Position numbers and translations under genes: made by a program. A DNA stretch of 22,014 nt. Origin: Candidatus Saccharimonadota bacterium. GTDB taxonomy: Bacteria; Patescibacteriota; Saccharimonadia; Saccharimonadales; UBA4665. Below are positions 15,309 through 21,743 of this stretch, in pieces. The notes under the pieces were generated by a model. That model was not told where the DNA came from and searched no databases. It worked only from the letters and a program-made list of their open reading frames with translations. The stretch covers positions 1 to 22,014 of the forward strand of contig DAHVAE010000001.1 in the NCBI GenBank assembly GCA_027314795.1. The letters run 5' to 3'. How positions within the stretch are numbered: position 1 is the first letter of the stretch; each line of letters opens with the position of its first letter.

Positions 15309-16535
15309 TTAATTCCTTATTAGTGTAAGCAGCTCACGAGCAACGATTTGCTCTGGTCTGTAATATATCAGCCGCTTAGACTCATTATACTTAAAATCCA
15401 AGAAATTATACCCGAGATTTGCAATCTGGTCAATCAGTGGTAGATGTTTAAACTTATTTTTAGATACCTGCCAGGCTGGTACCGCCAGACAAATTCTTGT
15501 TCCAGGTTGGCTTTGCTTAGCTAGGTTAGCTAGAAAAGTGCTAATCAATCTATTTAGCTGATTGACGTCATTATTAAGTTGTTTTTCATTGGGTAATTTA
15601 GTTAGTGGTTGGCCTAGGGTGGTCTCAGAGGCCACAAAATCAAAATGCGGCCAATTGTTTGTCTGAGCATCACTCATGACTAGGTTAGTTAAATCAGGTT
15701 TTAGTTTATATTTTTCAGCTATCCATACAAGATTCTTTTTTGTAAATTCTACCATTTTTAAATTAATATCACTGCCAATTAGGTCATAGCCCATTAACAT
15801 GGCTTCTTGGAGGATAACACCACTACCGACAAATGGGTCAAGTACAGATTTATCCAACTTGGTTATTGTGTTATCCGGGGTCTCACAAATAGAGCTAAAT
15901 GTTTCTTGATCTAATGGGCCAGCTGCTAAGTTGATTATTATTTGGGCTAGCTTTGGAGGCAACATGCCCATTTTACTATCTCTGTATGGTCTATTTTGAT
16001 CTCGTTGAGCATATCCTTCAATATCTTGTGCCTTAACTGTCTGGGCTAGGTATGTTTGATCTTTTGAGTGTATAAGTAACAGTTCCCAGGAGCGTTCGTC
16101 AGTTAGTTTGTTGTGGATTACCTGGGCAGCGTTAAGCTGCTGGCTTATGTTGGGAACGATTCGTACGCTTCTACCTGTGGCTTGAATAGCCCGTTTTATT
16201 TTAAGCGCACTTTTACTAATAGTTTTAATGTCTGTATTAAAGCCGTAGAGGCTTAGGCCAAAAGTCATTTTCCCTGTCGGCATATTAAGTACATGTTTTG
16301 GTGCTGATTTGACTAAGTAATTTTCGACATCTTGCCAGTTAGCTGACGGGATAACTGTTAGGAGTTTAGCGAATTTTAGACTACCACCCAGTCGATTAAA
16401 AGCTAAGTAACAAGGGTCAATGTCGACAATTACGGCCTGATTTGAAATTGGCTTTAATTTATACTGCCCATATAGACTCTCGAGCTCAGCTAGGCCTAAT
16501 TCTGGTTGCCGGCCAAGTATTAATAAACTTTGCAT
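15309..16535 (-). CDS. TRM11/THUMP-type RNA methyltransferase-like protein
   Basis: Predicted SAM-dependent nucleic-acid methyltransferase of 408 residues, resembling the Trm11 tRNA-guanosine family. The N-terminal half (about 1-150) looks like the THUMP-associated substrate-binding region (LILGRQPELGLAELESLYG, TFGLSLYG). It is followed by RPYRDSKMGMLPPKLAQIIINLA, which matches the R-P...K-M-G-x-L-x-P-x-L-A-x-x-M-x-N-L-A pattern of this family. SAM motif I is LDPFVGSGVILQEA (Asp233 onward) with GSDIN as motif II. The catalytic motif IV, normally (N/D)PPY, reads FVASETTLGQP (299-310), so the activity or target base may differ. The ATG at 16535 is preferred: a longer start at 16589 would run into the divergent gene, and a -10 plus AAGGA lie just before 16535. 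rpmA follows after 1 bp. Confidence 0.78.
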   Translation of the reverse strand: MQSLLILGRQPELGLAELESLYGQYKLKPISNQAVIVDIDPCYLAFNRLGGSLKFAKLLTVIPSANWQDVENYLVKSAPKHVLNMPTGKMTFGLSLYGFNTDIKTISKSALKIKRAIQATGRSVRIVPNISQQLNAAQVIHNKLTDERSWELLLIHSKDQTYLAQTVKAQDIEGYAQRDQNRPYRDSKMGMLPPKLAQIIINLAAGPLDQETFSSICETPDNTITKLDKSVLDPFVGSGVILQEAMLMGYDLIGSDINLKMVEFTKKNLVWIAEKYKLKPDLTNLVMSDAQTNNWPHFDFVASETTLGQPLTKLPNEKQLNNDVNQLNRLISTFLANLAKQSQPGTRICLAVPAWQVSKNKFKHLPLIDQIANLGYNFLDFKYNESKRLIYYRPEQIVARELLTLIRN

Positions 16536-16559
16536 ACGATCCTTGTATAATAGTTGAAT
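16536..16559. promoter_or_regulatory. 24-bp divergent promoter with overlapping -10 boxes
   Basis: Only 24 bp separate the two start codons. On the plus strand TATAAT (16546-16551) ends 8 nt before the ATG at 16560. On the minus strand TATTAT (16552 to 16547) and TATACA (16549 to 16544) overlap it, ending 11 and 8 nt before the ATG at 16535. The plus-strand mRNA should be leaderless; the minus-strand one could start just before its ATG. The boxes overlap, so polymerase can occupy only one direction at a time. Confidence 0.6.
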
Positions 16560-17612
16560 ATGTCTGAGAAATCGATTCTTAGAAGACATTGGAAGCTAAT
16601 ATTAAACATTGCCACGATTTTGGCGCTTGTTGTCTTAATTTATGTCACTCGTCATGAGATTGGCTCAACCATTAAGAACTTTACGCGTATAGATGGTTGG
16701 TTTTTGCTGTTAATTGTACCGGTTGAAATCATTGACTATCATGCTCAGGCAAAGTTGTACCAAAAGTTGTTTTTAGCATTAGGTAATAAACTGAAATATG
16801 GGTATTTATACGCTACTGCGCTAGAGTTAAATCTAGTTAACCATCTCTTTCCTAGTGGTGGCGTTACGGGTATATCTTATTTTGGTATTAGAGTTAGTGA
16901 CAAGGAAGGTATTAGTGGTGGCAAAGCTACCTTAATACAGCTAATGAAGTTAGCATTAACGTTAATTTCGTTTGAGCTGTTACTTATTATCGGCGTCTTT
17001 AGCTTGGCTATAGTTGGCCGGGTGAATGAGCTGACACTTTTAGTTGCCGGTACGCTGTCTACTTTATTCGTAGTGTTAACAATATTGTTTGCCTATATTG
17101 TTGGGAGTAGAAGTCGTATAAACTCATTCTTTGGTTCAATAACTAAAGCCGTCAACTGGGTTTTACACAAAGTGTTACATAAGAATCCTGAAACCATCAA
17201 CGTAGCGCTAGCTAGGAAAGTATTTGATGACTTTCATGATAATTATCAACTAATAATGAGCCACATCAGCGAACTTAAGGCGCCGTTCTTTTACGCGTTG
17301 CTTGCAAACTTTACAGAGATTATGGCGGTGTATGTGGTGTTCCTGGCTTTTGGTAGAGCTGCTAATTTTGGCGCGATTATTCTTGCTTATGGAGTAGCTA
17401 ATTTTGCAGGGCTGATATCTGTTCTTCCTGGAGGAGTCGGTATTTATGAGGGCCTGATGATTGCTGTACTTGCTATAGCTGGTGTGCCAGCTGATATTAG
17501 TCTACCGGCTGTCATAATGTACCGTGTAGTTAATACTTTAATCCAGCTGCCACCAGGTTATTACTTCTATCATAAATCTTTAAATAGAGAGAAAGTTAGC
17601 ATTAAAGGGTAA
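16560..17612 (+). CDS. Flippase-like / lysylphosphatidylglycerol synthase TM-region protein (UPF0104)
   Basis: Polytopic membrane protein of 350 residues with about seven or eight hydrophobic segments; the first is at about 13-31. The family landmarks are NHLFPSGGVTGISYF (94 onward) and YGVANFAGLISVLPGGVGIYEG (with PGGxGxxE at 290-297), followed by MYRVVNTLIQLPPGYYFY. This family includes the membrane part of MprF, which flips lysyl-PG, and many unassigned lipid or glycolipid flippase-like proteins. There is no soluble synthase domain, so it is not a full MprF. The exact lipid cannot be told. The ATG at 16560 is chosen over the in-frame TTG at 16554 because a TATAAT ends 8 nt before it. xseA follows after 4 bp. 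Confidence 0.85.
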   Translation: MSEKSILRRHWKLILNIATILALVVLIYVTRHEIGSTIKNFTRIDGWFLLLIVPVEIIDYHAQAKLYQKLFLALGNKLKYGYLYATALELNLVNHLFPSGGVTGISYFGIRVSDKEGISGGKATLIQLMKLALTLISFELLLIIGVFSLAIVGRVNELTLLVAGTLSTLFVVLTILFAYIVGSRSRINSFFGSITKAVNWVLHKVLHKNPETINVALARKVFDDFHDNYQLIMSHISELKAPFFYALLANFTEIMAVYVVFLAFGRAANFGAIILAYGVANFAGLISVLPGGVGIYEGLMIAVLAIAGVPADISLPAVIMYRVVNTLIQLPPGYYFYHKSLNREKVSIKG

Positions 17613-17616
17613 GATC

Positions 17617-18738
17617 ATGTTTGGCGACGAAAGCCTAACCGTTAGTGAGTTTATAGACCTAGTCAATCAGACCTATGAATTAGCTTACCCAATAGTTAGT
17701 GTTGTCGGTGAACTTGCTAATTTTAAAATAAGTAAAAATAAATGGATATATTTTGACTTAAAAGACGAGTTGGCTAACTTGAAATTTTTTGGCACGGTCT
17801 ACCAACTGAACAGCCCGCTAGAAGACGGCATGCTCCTAAAAGTTACTTGTAATCCTAGAATGCATAGGACTTATGGCTTTAGTATGCAGGTTCAGCAAAT
17901 TGAGTTAGTGGGTGAGGGCAGTTTGAAAAGAGCAGCTGAATTGCTGCAAATAAAACTCTCTAAAGAAGGTATTTTTGATATGGATAAGAAAAGACTTCTA
18001 CCTTATCCACCAACCAGGGTTGCGCTAATCACCTCGGCCCAATCAGCTGCATATCATGATTTTGTTAACATTATTAATAATCGTTGGCGAGGCCTTAGTG
18101 TTAATCTGATTGATGTCCAGGTTCAAGGAGAGATAGCTGTTTCTCAGATAGTTAAGGCTATAGATGACTTCAATAGTCAACCAGATCAATATGATGTTTT
18201 GGTGATAATCAGAGGGGGTGGCAGCCCTGAAGATCTGTCTGCTTTTAATTCAGAAGCTGTGACTAGAATGGTAGCTGCCAGTAACATACCAACCTTAGTC
18301 GCCATTGGGCATGAAATAGATATTAGTTTAGCTGAACTGGCGGCAGACAGAAGGGCTTCAACCCCAAGTCATGCTGCTGAACTGCTAGTCCCAGATAAAC
18401 GAGCTGTGCTAAGTAGCTTAAAGGTGAGCAGACAAACTCTCAATAAAAAGCTTGAGCATACTTTAGAAGTTATGAGCTATGAGATCCATAGAAAATCCGA
18501 GCACCTGCAAACGTTAATCGACCATATAATTAATCAGTTTTTTCAGGATGTCCTGCACAAAAAAGAACTGTTATTTGCCTACGACCCAGATAATGTCCTT
18601 CAAAGAGGTTATTCAATTGTTAGAAAACAAGGTAAAGTCATGCGATCGTCTAGTTATATTAACTTAAATGATATATTGGATATAAAGTTAGCAAAAGGTA
18701 GCGTAACTAGTGAGGTTAAGTCGGTAGACAAGGGTTAA
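17617..18738 (+). CDS. xseA: Exodeoxyribonuclease VII large subunit
   Basis: Catalytic subunit of ExoVII, which cuts single-stranded DNA to oligonucleotides from either end. The N-terminal OB-fold binds DNA (about 5-100, with VSVVGELANFKISKNKWIYFDLKD). The nuclease core shows ALITSAQSAAYHDF, RGGGSPEDLSAFN (199 onward) and AIGHEIDISLAELAADRRASTPSHAAE with GHE at 231-233, all hallmark motifs. A shortened coiled-coil region and VLQRGYSIVRKQGKV complete it. Its 373 residues are fewer than the 400-450 typical, the loss falling in the C-terminal coiled coil that binds XseB. It is tightly linked to xseB with one base between. Confidence 0.95.
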   Translation: MFGDESLTVSEFIDLVNQTYELAYPIVSVVGELANFKISKNKWIYFDLKDELANLKFFGTVYQLNSPLEDGMLLKVTCNPRMHRTYGFSMQVQQIELVGEGSLKRAAELLQIKLSKEGIFDMDKKRLLPYPPTRVALITSAQSAAYHDFVNIINNRWRGLSVNLIDVQVQGEIAVSQIVKAIDDFNSQPDQYDVLVIIRGGGSPEDLSAFNSEAVTRMVAASNIPTLVAIGHEIDISLAELAADRRASTPSHAAELLVPDKRAVLSSLKVSRQTLNKKLEHTLEVMSYEIHRKSEHLQTLIDHIINQFFQDVLHKKELLFAYDPDNVLQRGYSIVRKQGKVMRSSSYINLNDILDIKLAKGSVTSEVKSVDKG

Positions 18739-18739
18739 T

Positions 18740-18946
18740 ATGAGTGAGACAAATAATTATAGAAAGCTTAATCAAGAACTTGAAGCAATTCTTGGGCGCC
18801 TACAGTCAAGCAACCTAGATATAGACCAAACAATTAAAGAGTATGAAAAAGGGGTTATGATTGTTGACCAACTAGAAAAGTATCTTAAATCCGCTAGAAA
18901 TAAAGTCACTAAAATAACTCAACGGCAATCAAAGCCGAAAAAGTAA
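18740..18946 (+). CDS. xseB: Exodeoxyribonuclease VII small subunit
   Basis: Small helical partner of XseA; 68 residues, normal for the family. The pattern YRKLNQELEAILGRLQSSNLDIDQTIKEYEKGVMIV is the XseB two-helix signature (F/Y...L..I...L......L...L..YE.G). It ends in a basic tail QRQSKPKK. It starts one base after the xseA stop, and its TAA shares the A with the ATG of the next gene (TAATG), so translation is probably coupled across all three. Confidence 0.92.
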   Translation: MSETNNYRKLNQELEAILGRLQSSNLDIDQTIKEYEKGVMIVDQLEKYLKSARNKVTKITQRQSKPKK

Positions 18947-19434
18947 TGCTATTTTTGTGGTTTATTCTAGTTTTTGTATTAGTCTGCTTTTTAATGGGCG
19001 TTATTCTAGGAGCGCCATATCTGCCAACTTTAAACAAGCAAATTGAGACTGCTCTTGATCTTGCTGAACTTAGTAAAGATCAAGTACTTATAGAATTAGG
19101 TAGTGGTGATGGTAGAGTCTTAATTGCGGCGGCAAAACTAGGGATAAAATCTGTTGGTTATGAGCTTAACCCAATTCTAGTAATTATTAGTTATTTGCGA
19201 ACCGTACGTTATAGAGGTTCCATAAGAATCATTTGGGCAAACTATTGGCGAGCGGATTGGCCACAGGCTGATGCAGTCTTCGTGTTTTTAATTGAGAGGT
19301 ACATGAAGAAGTTAGACAGCTATCTTTTAAAGTATAAATACAGGCCTGTTAAGTTAATAAGTTTTGCATTTAAAATCCCAGGTAAAACCCCTACTCAGTC
19401 AAAAGCAGGAGTCTACATCTATCAATATAAATAA
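18946..19434 (+). CDS. Membrane-anchored class I methyltransferase, FAM173-like
   Basis: A 162-residue protein with an N-terminal membrane helix (about 2-22) directly followed by GAPYLPT (22-28), then a compact SAM-binding core LIELGSGDGRVLIAAAKLG (48-66) and VGYELNP (70-76). Later pieces are ANYWRADWPQADAVFVFL and ISFAFKIPG. Helix, then P-Y-x-P-T, then (D/E)LGSGDGR, then GYELNP is the arrangement of the FAM173 family, whose human members ANTKMT and ATPSCKMT methylate lysines of the ADP/ATP carrier and ATP synthase subunit c. A lysine methyltransferase acting on a membrane protein is inferred from that resemblance; the substrate here is unknown. It overlaps xseB by one base. It could instead be another small Rossmann methyltransferase. 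Confidence 0.75.
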   Translation: MLFLWFILVFVLVCFLMGVILGAPYLPTLNKQIETALDLAELSKDQVLIELGSGDGRVLIAAAKLGIKSVGYELNPILVIISYLRTVRYRGSIRIIWANYWRADWPQADAVFVFLIERYMKKLDSYLLKYKYRPVKLISFAFKIPGKTPTQSKAGVYIYQYK

Positions 19435-19444
19435 AAAAGTGATT

Positions 19445-19471
19445 TTGACTATTTTTAGTTAATGTGATAGT
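19445..19471 (+). promoter_or_regulatory. Candidate promoter of the disordered-protein gene
   Basis: TTGACT (19445-19450, five of six to consensus) lies 15 bp before GATAGT (19466-19471), which is preceded by a TG extension (TGTGATAGT). The -10 ends 9 nt before the ATG at 19481. The spacer is shorter than the usual 17 bp. No Shine-Dalgarno is visible. Confidence 0.4.
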
Positions 19472-19480
19472 GTTTAACGT

Positions 19481-19879
19481 ATGGACGATCAAAATCAAAA
19501 CAATCAACAACCATTAAACGACGCTCAACAGGGAGATAGTCAGTTAAATCCTGTATCAGGATTGAGTGATAACCCTGCTGGTGTGCCAGCTACTCCTAGC
19601 AGCGACGCTACTAGCGATCAAAGTAGTCTAAATGTTGGTGGGCTTAGCTCAGAACCAAGCGCTGCTCCGGAGGTAACGCCTCCTGAACCTGTAGCGCCTT
19701 CTGCTAGTGAACCTGCTGTTAGCGTAATGCCAGAAGCAGATGCCCAATCGCCAGCAACTCCAACTAGCTCTATGGAAGACAGCCCAACTGTTACAGAGAC
19801 TAGTGAGCCATCTAGTAGCGATTCTTCAGAATCAGATGGTGGTTCATCAGCTGGTCCACTGGGATCAAGCTCAGTTTAA
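19481..19879 (+). CDS. Unrecognised acidic, low-complexity (disordered) protein
   Basis: A 132-residue protein made almost wholly of Ser, Pro, Glu, Asp, Gln, Ala and Thr, with no Lys or Arg, no Cys, no aromatic residues and no membrane segment. It starts Asn/Gln-rich (MDDQNQNNQQPLNDAQQGD), turns Pro/Glu-rich (PEVTPPEPVAPSASEP) and ends Ser-rich (SSSDSSESDGGSSAGPLGSSSV). It is expected to be intrinsically disordered and strongly negatively charged. No family is recognised and no export signal is seen. It sits between the FAM173-like gene and a membrane-anchored protein gene 35 bp downstream, each with its own putative promoter. Real coding is supported by an ATG with a promoter-like region upstream and by an uninterrupted frame with consistent composition; function is unknown. 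Confidence 0.6.
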   Translation: MDDQNQNNQQPLNDAQQGDSQLNPVSGLSDNPAGVPATPSSDATSDQSSLNVGGLSSEPSAAPEVTPPEPVAPSASEPAVSVMPEADAQSPATPTSSMEDSPTVTETSEPSSSDSSESDGGSSAGPLGSSSV

Positions 19880-19908
19880 TTGAAATTTTATAGCATCTTC
19901 GCTACGAT
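19880..19908 (+). promoter_or_regulatory. Promoter with both -35 and -10, leaderless spacing
   Basis: TTGAAA (19880-19885, five of six) is followed by a 17-bp spacer and TACGAT (19903-19908, four of six), which ends 6 nt before the ATG at 19915. This is the best -35/-10 pair in the window and again leaves no room for a Shine-Dalgarno. Confidence 0.5.
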
Positions 19909-19914
19909 TATTGA

Positions 19915-20580
19915 ATGAAGCTTAACCAGCATGGAGCAATAAGCGCCGTTACTCTTGGCTTAGTAGCAGTAACAATAGTACTAATTGCCAGCTTAGTGTT
20001 CGGTTTTTGGGCATTTTCTGGGAGACAAAAATATAAAGACAACACCCAGCAGCTAATTAATTCAGCTGTGGCAAGCGCTAAGCAACAACAGCTCAGTGCA
20101 GACACGGCTAACTTCTTCGTGCAGGCTCAAAAGCCACTTACAGAATATGTCGGGCCTCAGACGCAAGGGACAATAACCTTGTTTTATCCCAAGAACTGGA
20201 GTTCTTATGTAGATACATCTGGAACTAACGGCTACCCACTAGACGGATATTTTTATCCAGCTACGCTACCTTCAGTAAACGATAATGGTCAAACTAATTT
20301 CGCCCTTAGGCTTCAAGTAGAAAACCAACCCTATACAACGGTACTGCAGAATTTTGAAGGTTTAGTTCAACAGAATCTAGTGACAATTAAAGCCTATTCT
20401 TTGCCTAAGTTACCTAGCGTTGTCGGCGTGGAAGTGGTCGGACAGTTAAAAAGTAGTGTTAAAGGTACTTTAGTAATCTTACCGCTTAGAAGTGCCGCTC
20501 TAGAGGTCTGGACAGAAGGAACAGCCTATCTTAGTGAGTTCAATAGTGACATTTTACCTAATTTAAGCTTCTCGCCATAA
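19915..20580 (+). CDS. Membrane-anchored extracytoplasmic protein of unknown function
   Basis: A 221-residue protein beginning MKLNQHGAISAVTLGLVA, a short basic N terminus and one hydrophobic helix (about 10-34), then GRQKYKDNTQQLINSAVASAKQQQ, a helical linker, and a globular part of about 150 residues outside the membrane. The QHG followed by a long hydrophobic run recalls a prepilin-type or class III signal, but the residue five positions after the Gly is not the usual Glu, so this is uncertain. The ectodomain has strand-like segments (GTITLFYPKNWSSYVD, TNFALRLQVENQPY, VVGVEVVGQLKSSVKGTLVILPL). YPKNWSSYVD resembles the 'P-x-x-W' opening of small secreted beta domains. I do not recognise the family. 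It has its own promoter. Confidence 0.7.
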   Translation: MKLNQHGAISAVTLGLVAVTIVLIASLVFGFWAFSGRQKYKDNTQQLINSAVASAKQQQLSADTANFFVQAQKPLTEYVGPQTQGTITLFYPKNWSSYVDTSGTNGYPLDGYFYPATLPSVNDNGQTNFALRLQVENQPYTTVLQNFEGLVQQNLVTIKAYSLPKLPSVVGVEVVGQLKSSVKGTLVILPLRSAALEVWTEGTAYLSEFNSDILPNLSFSP

Positions 20581-20599
20581 ATTTCTAATAGCTAATTGG

Positions 20600-20635
20600 T
20601 GGTATAATACGTCTTAGATTAGAGAAAAAAGAGGG
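20600..20635 (+). promoter_or_regulatory. Extended -10 promoter and Shine-Dalgarno of the HK/RR/recO operon
   Basis: TGGTATAAT (20600-20608) is a perfect extended -10. An AGAGGG-type Shine-Dalgarno (about 20630-20635) lies 6 nt before the ATG at 20642. The leader would be about 25 nt, so this operon starts with a conventional ribosome binding site, unlike most genes in the window. Confidence 0.6.
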
Positions 20636-20641
20636 CAGCAA

Positions 20642-21358
20642 ATGGATAAATTAGATGATGCAGATTATACTGCGTCTTCATATTTGTTAATGGTGAATCT
20701 TGCCGAGCAACTTAAGCTACCTTTTATGCAAATCCAAAAGCAGGCAGAGTTATTGTCTCGGGTAAAAGTCAAAGACCTATCATCAATTGAAAACTCGGCC
20801 AGTTATGCTTTGCAGCTTATAGATAACTATCTTCTTGGGTTAAAGTTGAATCAACAAAAACTGGCATTAGAACAGGAACCGGTGTCGGTTGCTGCCGTAC
20901 TTTATGATAGCGGGCAGTTACTTAGCAGCTTAGCTAAGGAATACGGCGTTAAATTAGAACTTAATATAACAGGTAAATATGAGCCGGTTATGGCCCATAG
21001 ACAAGGGCTGGAATCAGCAATTGTTAGCCTTGGTTCATCACTAATTGAAGCCATAAGTGCCCAAGATAAGTCTAAATATACTTTGCAGTTAGCTACACAT
21101 CGGTGTAGGTATGGCATAGTAGCAGGTGTTTACGCAGATAACCCAGAGCTTACAGCTAACTTATTAAGGCAGGGCAGGAGGTTAATAGGGCGAGCCAGGC
21201 AGCCCTTAGTTAATTTAACTTATTCGGCAGGTGCAGGCATTTTTGTGGCCGACAGCATTCTTAATGCTATGAGCTTAAGCCTAAAGGCTTCTAGACATCA
21301 CCGGCTATATGGTCTTGGAGCGGTAATGAGGGGTAGTAGCCAACTACAATTAGTCTAA
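20642..21358 (+). CDS. Degenerate histidine kinase-like protein (no phosphoacceptor His)
   Basis: A 238-residue soluble protein laid out like the DHp plus ATPase core of a histidine kinase. The helix LAEQLKLPFMQIQKQAELL (20-38) aligns with the H-box pattern SHELRTPLTAI, but the phosphoacceptor His is Glu22. The second DHp helix (about 47-72) includes SASYALQLIDNYL. The ATPase-like part has ESAIVSLGSSLIEA (124-137), where the N-box Asn is Ser133, no DxGxG box (VYADNP instead), and GAGIFVADSILNAMSL as a worn G2 box. Autophosphorylation is therefore unlikely; it may be a scaffold or sensor. There is no membrane segment or PAS domain. It is followed after 1 bp by an equally degenerate receiver gene, suggesting that the two proteins work together. 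The assignment rests on motif spacing alone. Confidence 0.65.
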   Translation: MDKLDDADYTASSYLLMVNLAEQLKLPFMQIQKQAELLSRVKVKDLSSIENSASYALQLIDNYLLGLKLNQQKLALEQEPVSVAAVLYDSGQLLSSLAKEYGVKLELNITGKYEPVMAHRQGLESAIVSLGSSLIEAISAQDKSKYTLQLATHRCRYGIVAGVYADNPELTANLLRQGRRLIGRARQPLVNLTYSAGAGIFVADSILNAMSLSLKASRHHRLYGLGAVMRGSSQLQLV

Positions 21359-21359
21359 G

Positions 21360-21743
21360 ATGAGCCAAGTATTACTGATTGAGCCGGATAAGCCACTTGC
21401 CAAAACCTACCAGGCAGCTTTAAGAAAGGCTGGGCATAAAGTTAAGCTTGCTTCAACATCACAGGGCGCAATAAATAAAGCCGACGCTCAAACTCCTGAA
21501 GTTATCGTACTCGAGCTGCAGCTAGTCGGACATTCAGGGATTGAATTTCTTTACGAGTTTAGGTCATACCCAGAGTGGCAAGATGTGCCGGTACTCATTC
21601 ATACTGGCGTGCCATATATCGAGCTTAAGGACAGTTGGGACTTACTCAGTGATCACTTAGGGGTGTCTGATTATACATATAAGCCAGATACAAGCTTAGA
21701 TAAGCTTATAAATAGCGTTCGTCAACTAACTAGGTCTAAGTGA
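21360..21743 (+). CDS. Degenerate response-regulator receiver domain (Asp to Glu)
   Basis: A 127-residue stand-alone receiver. The fold signature is clear: LLIEPDK (5-11) for the first strand, VIVLELQLVGHSGIEFL (48-64), PVLIHTGV (77-84) and DYTYKPD (104-110). The Thr (82) and Lys-Pro (108-109) of the switch are kept. The phosphoacceptor Asp is replaced by Glu52 (codon GAG), and the acidic pocket is Glu8/Pro9/Asp10 instead of two adjacent acids. Asp to Glu often mimics the phosphorylated state, so it could be locked on; this is inference. There is no output domain. Its TGA stop overlaps the GTG start of recO (GTGA), so recO is translationally coupled to this pair. Confidence 0.8.
   Translation: MSQVLLIEPDKPLAKTYQAALRKAGHKVKLASTSQGAINKADAQTPEVIVLELQLVGHSGIEFLYEFRSYPEWQDVPVLIHTGVPYIELKDSWDLLSDHLGVSDYTYKPDTSLDKLINSVRQLTRSK

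Noticed and set aside
16536..16589. Longer N terminus of the TRM11-like methyltransferase (start at 16589)
   Set aside because: It would overlap the divergent flippase-like gene and erase the shared promoter; the family-like sequence starts at the ATG at 16535.
19434..19458. A-run and T-run around 19434-19458 as a terminator
   Set aside because: The runs could pair only as A-T with an imperfect inner stem and no GC core; too weak to call.
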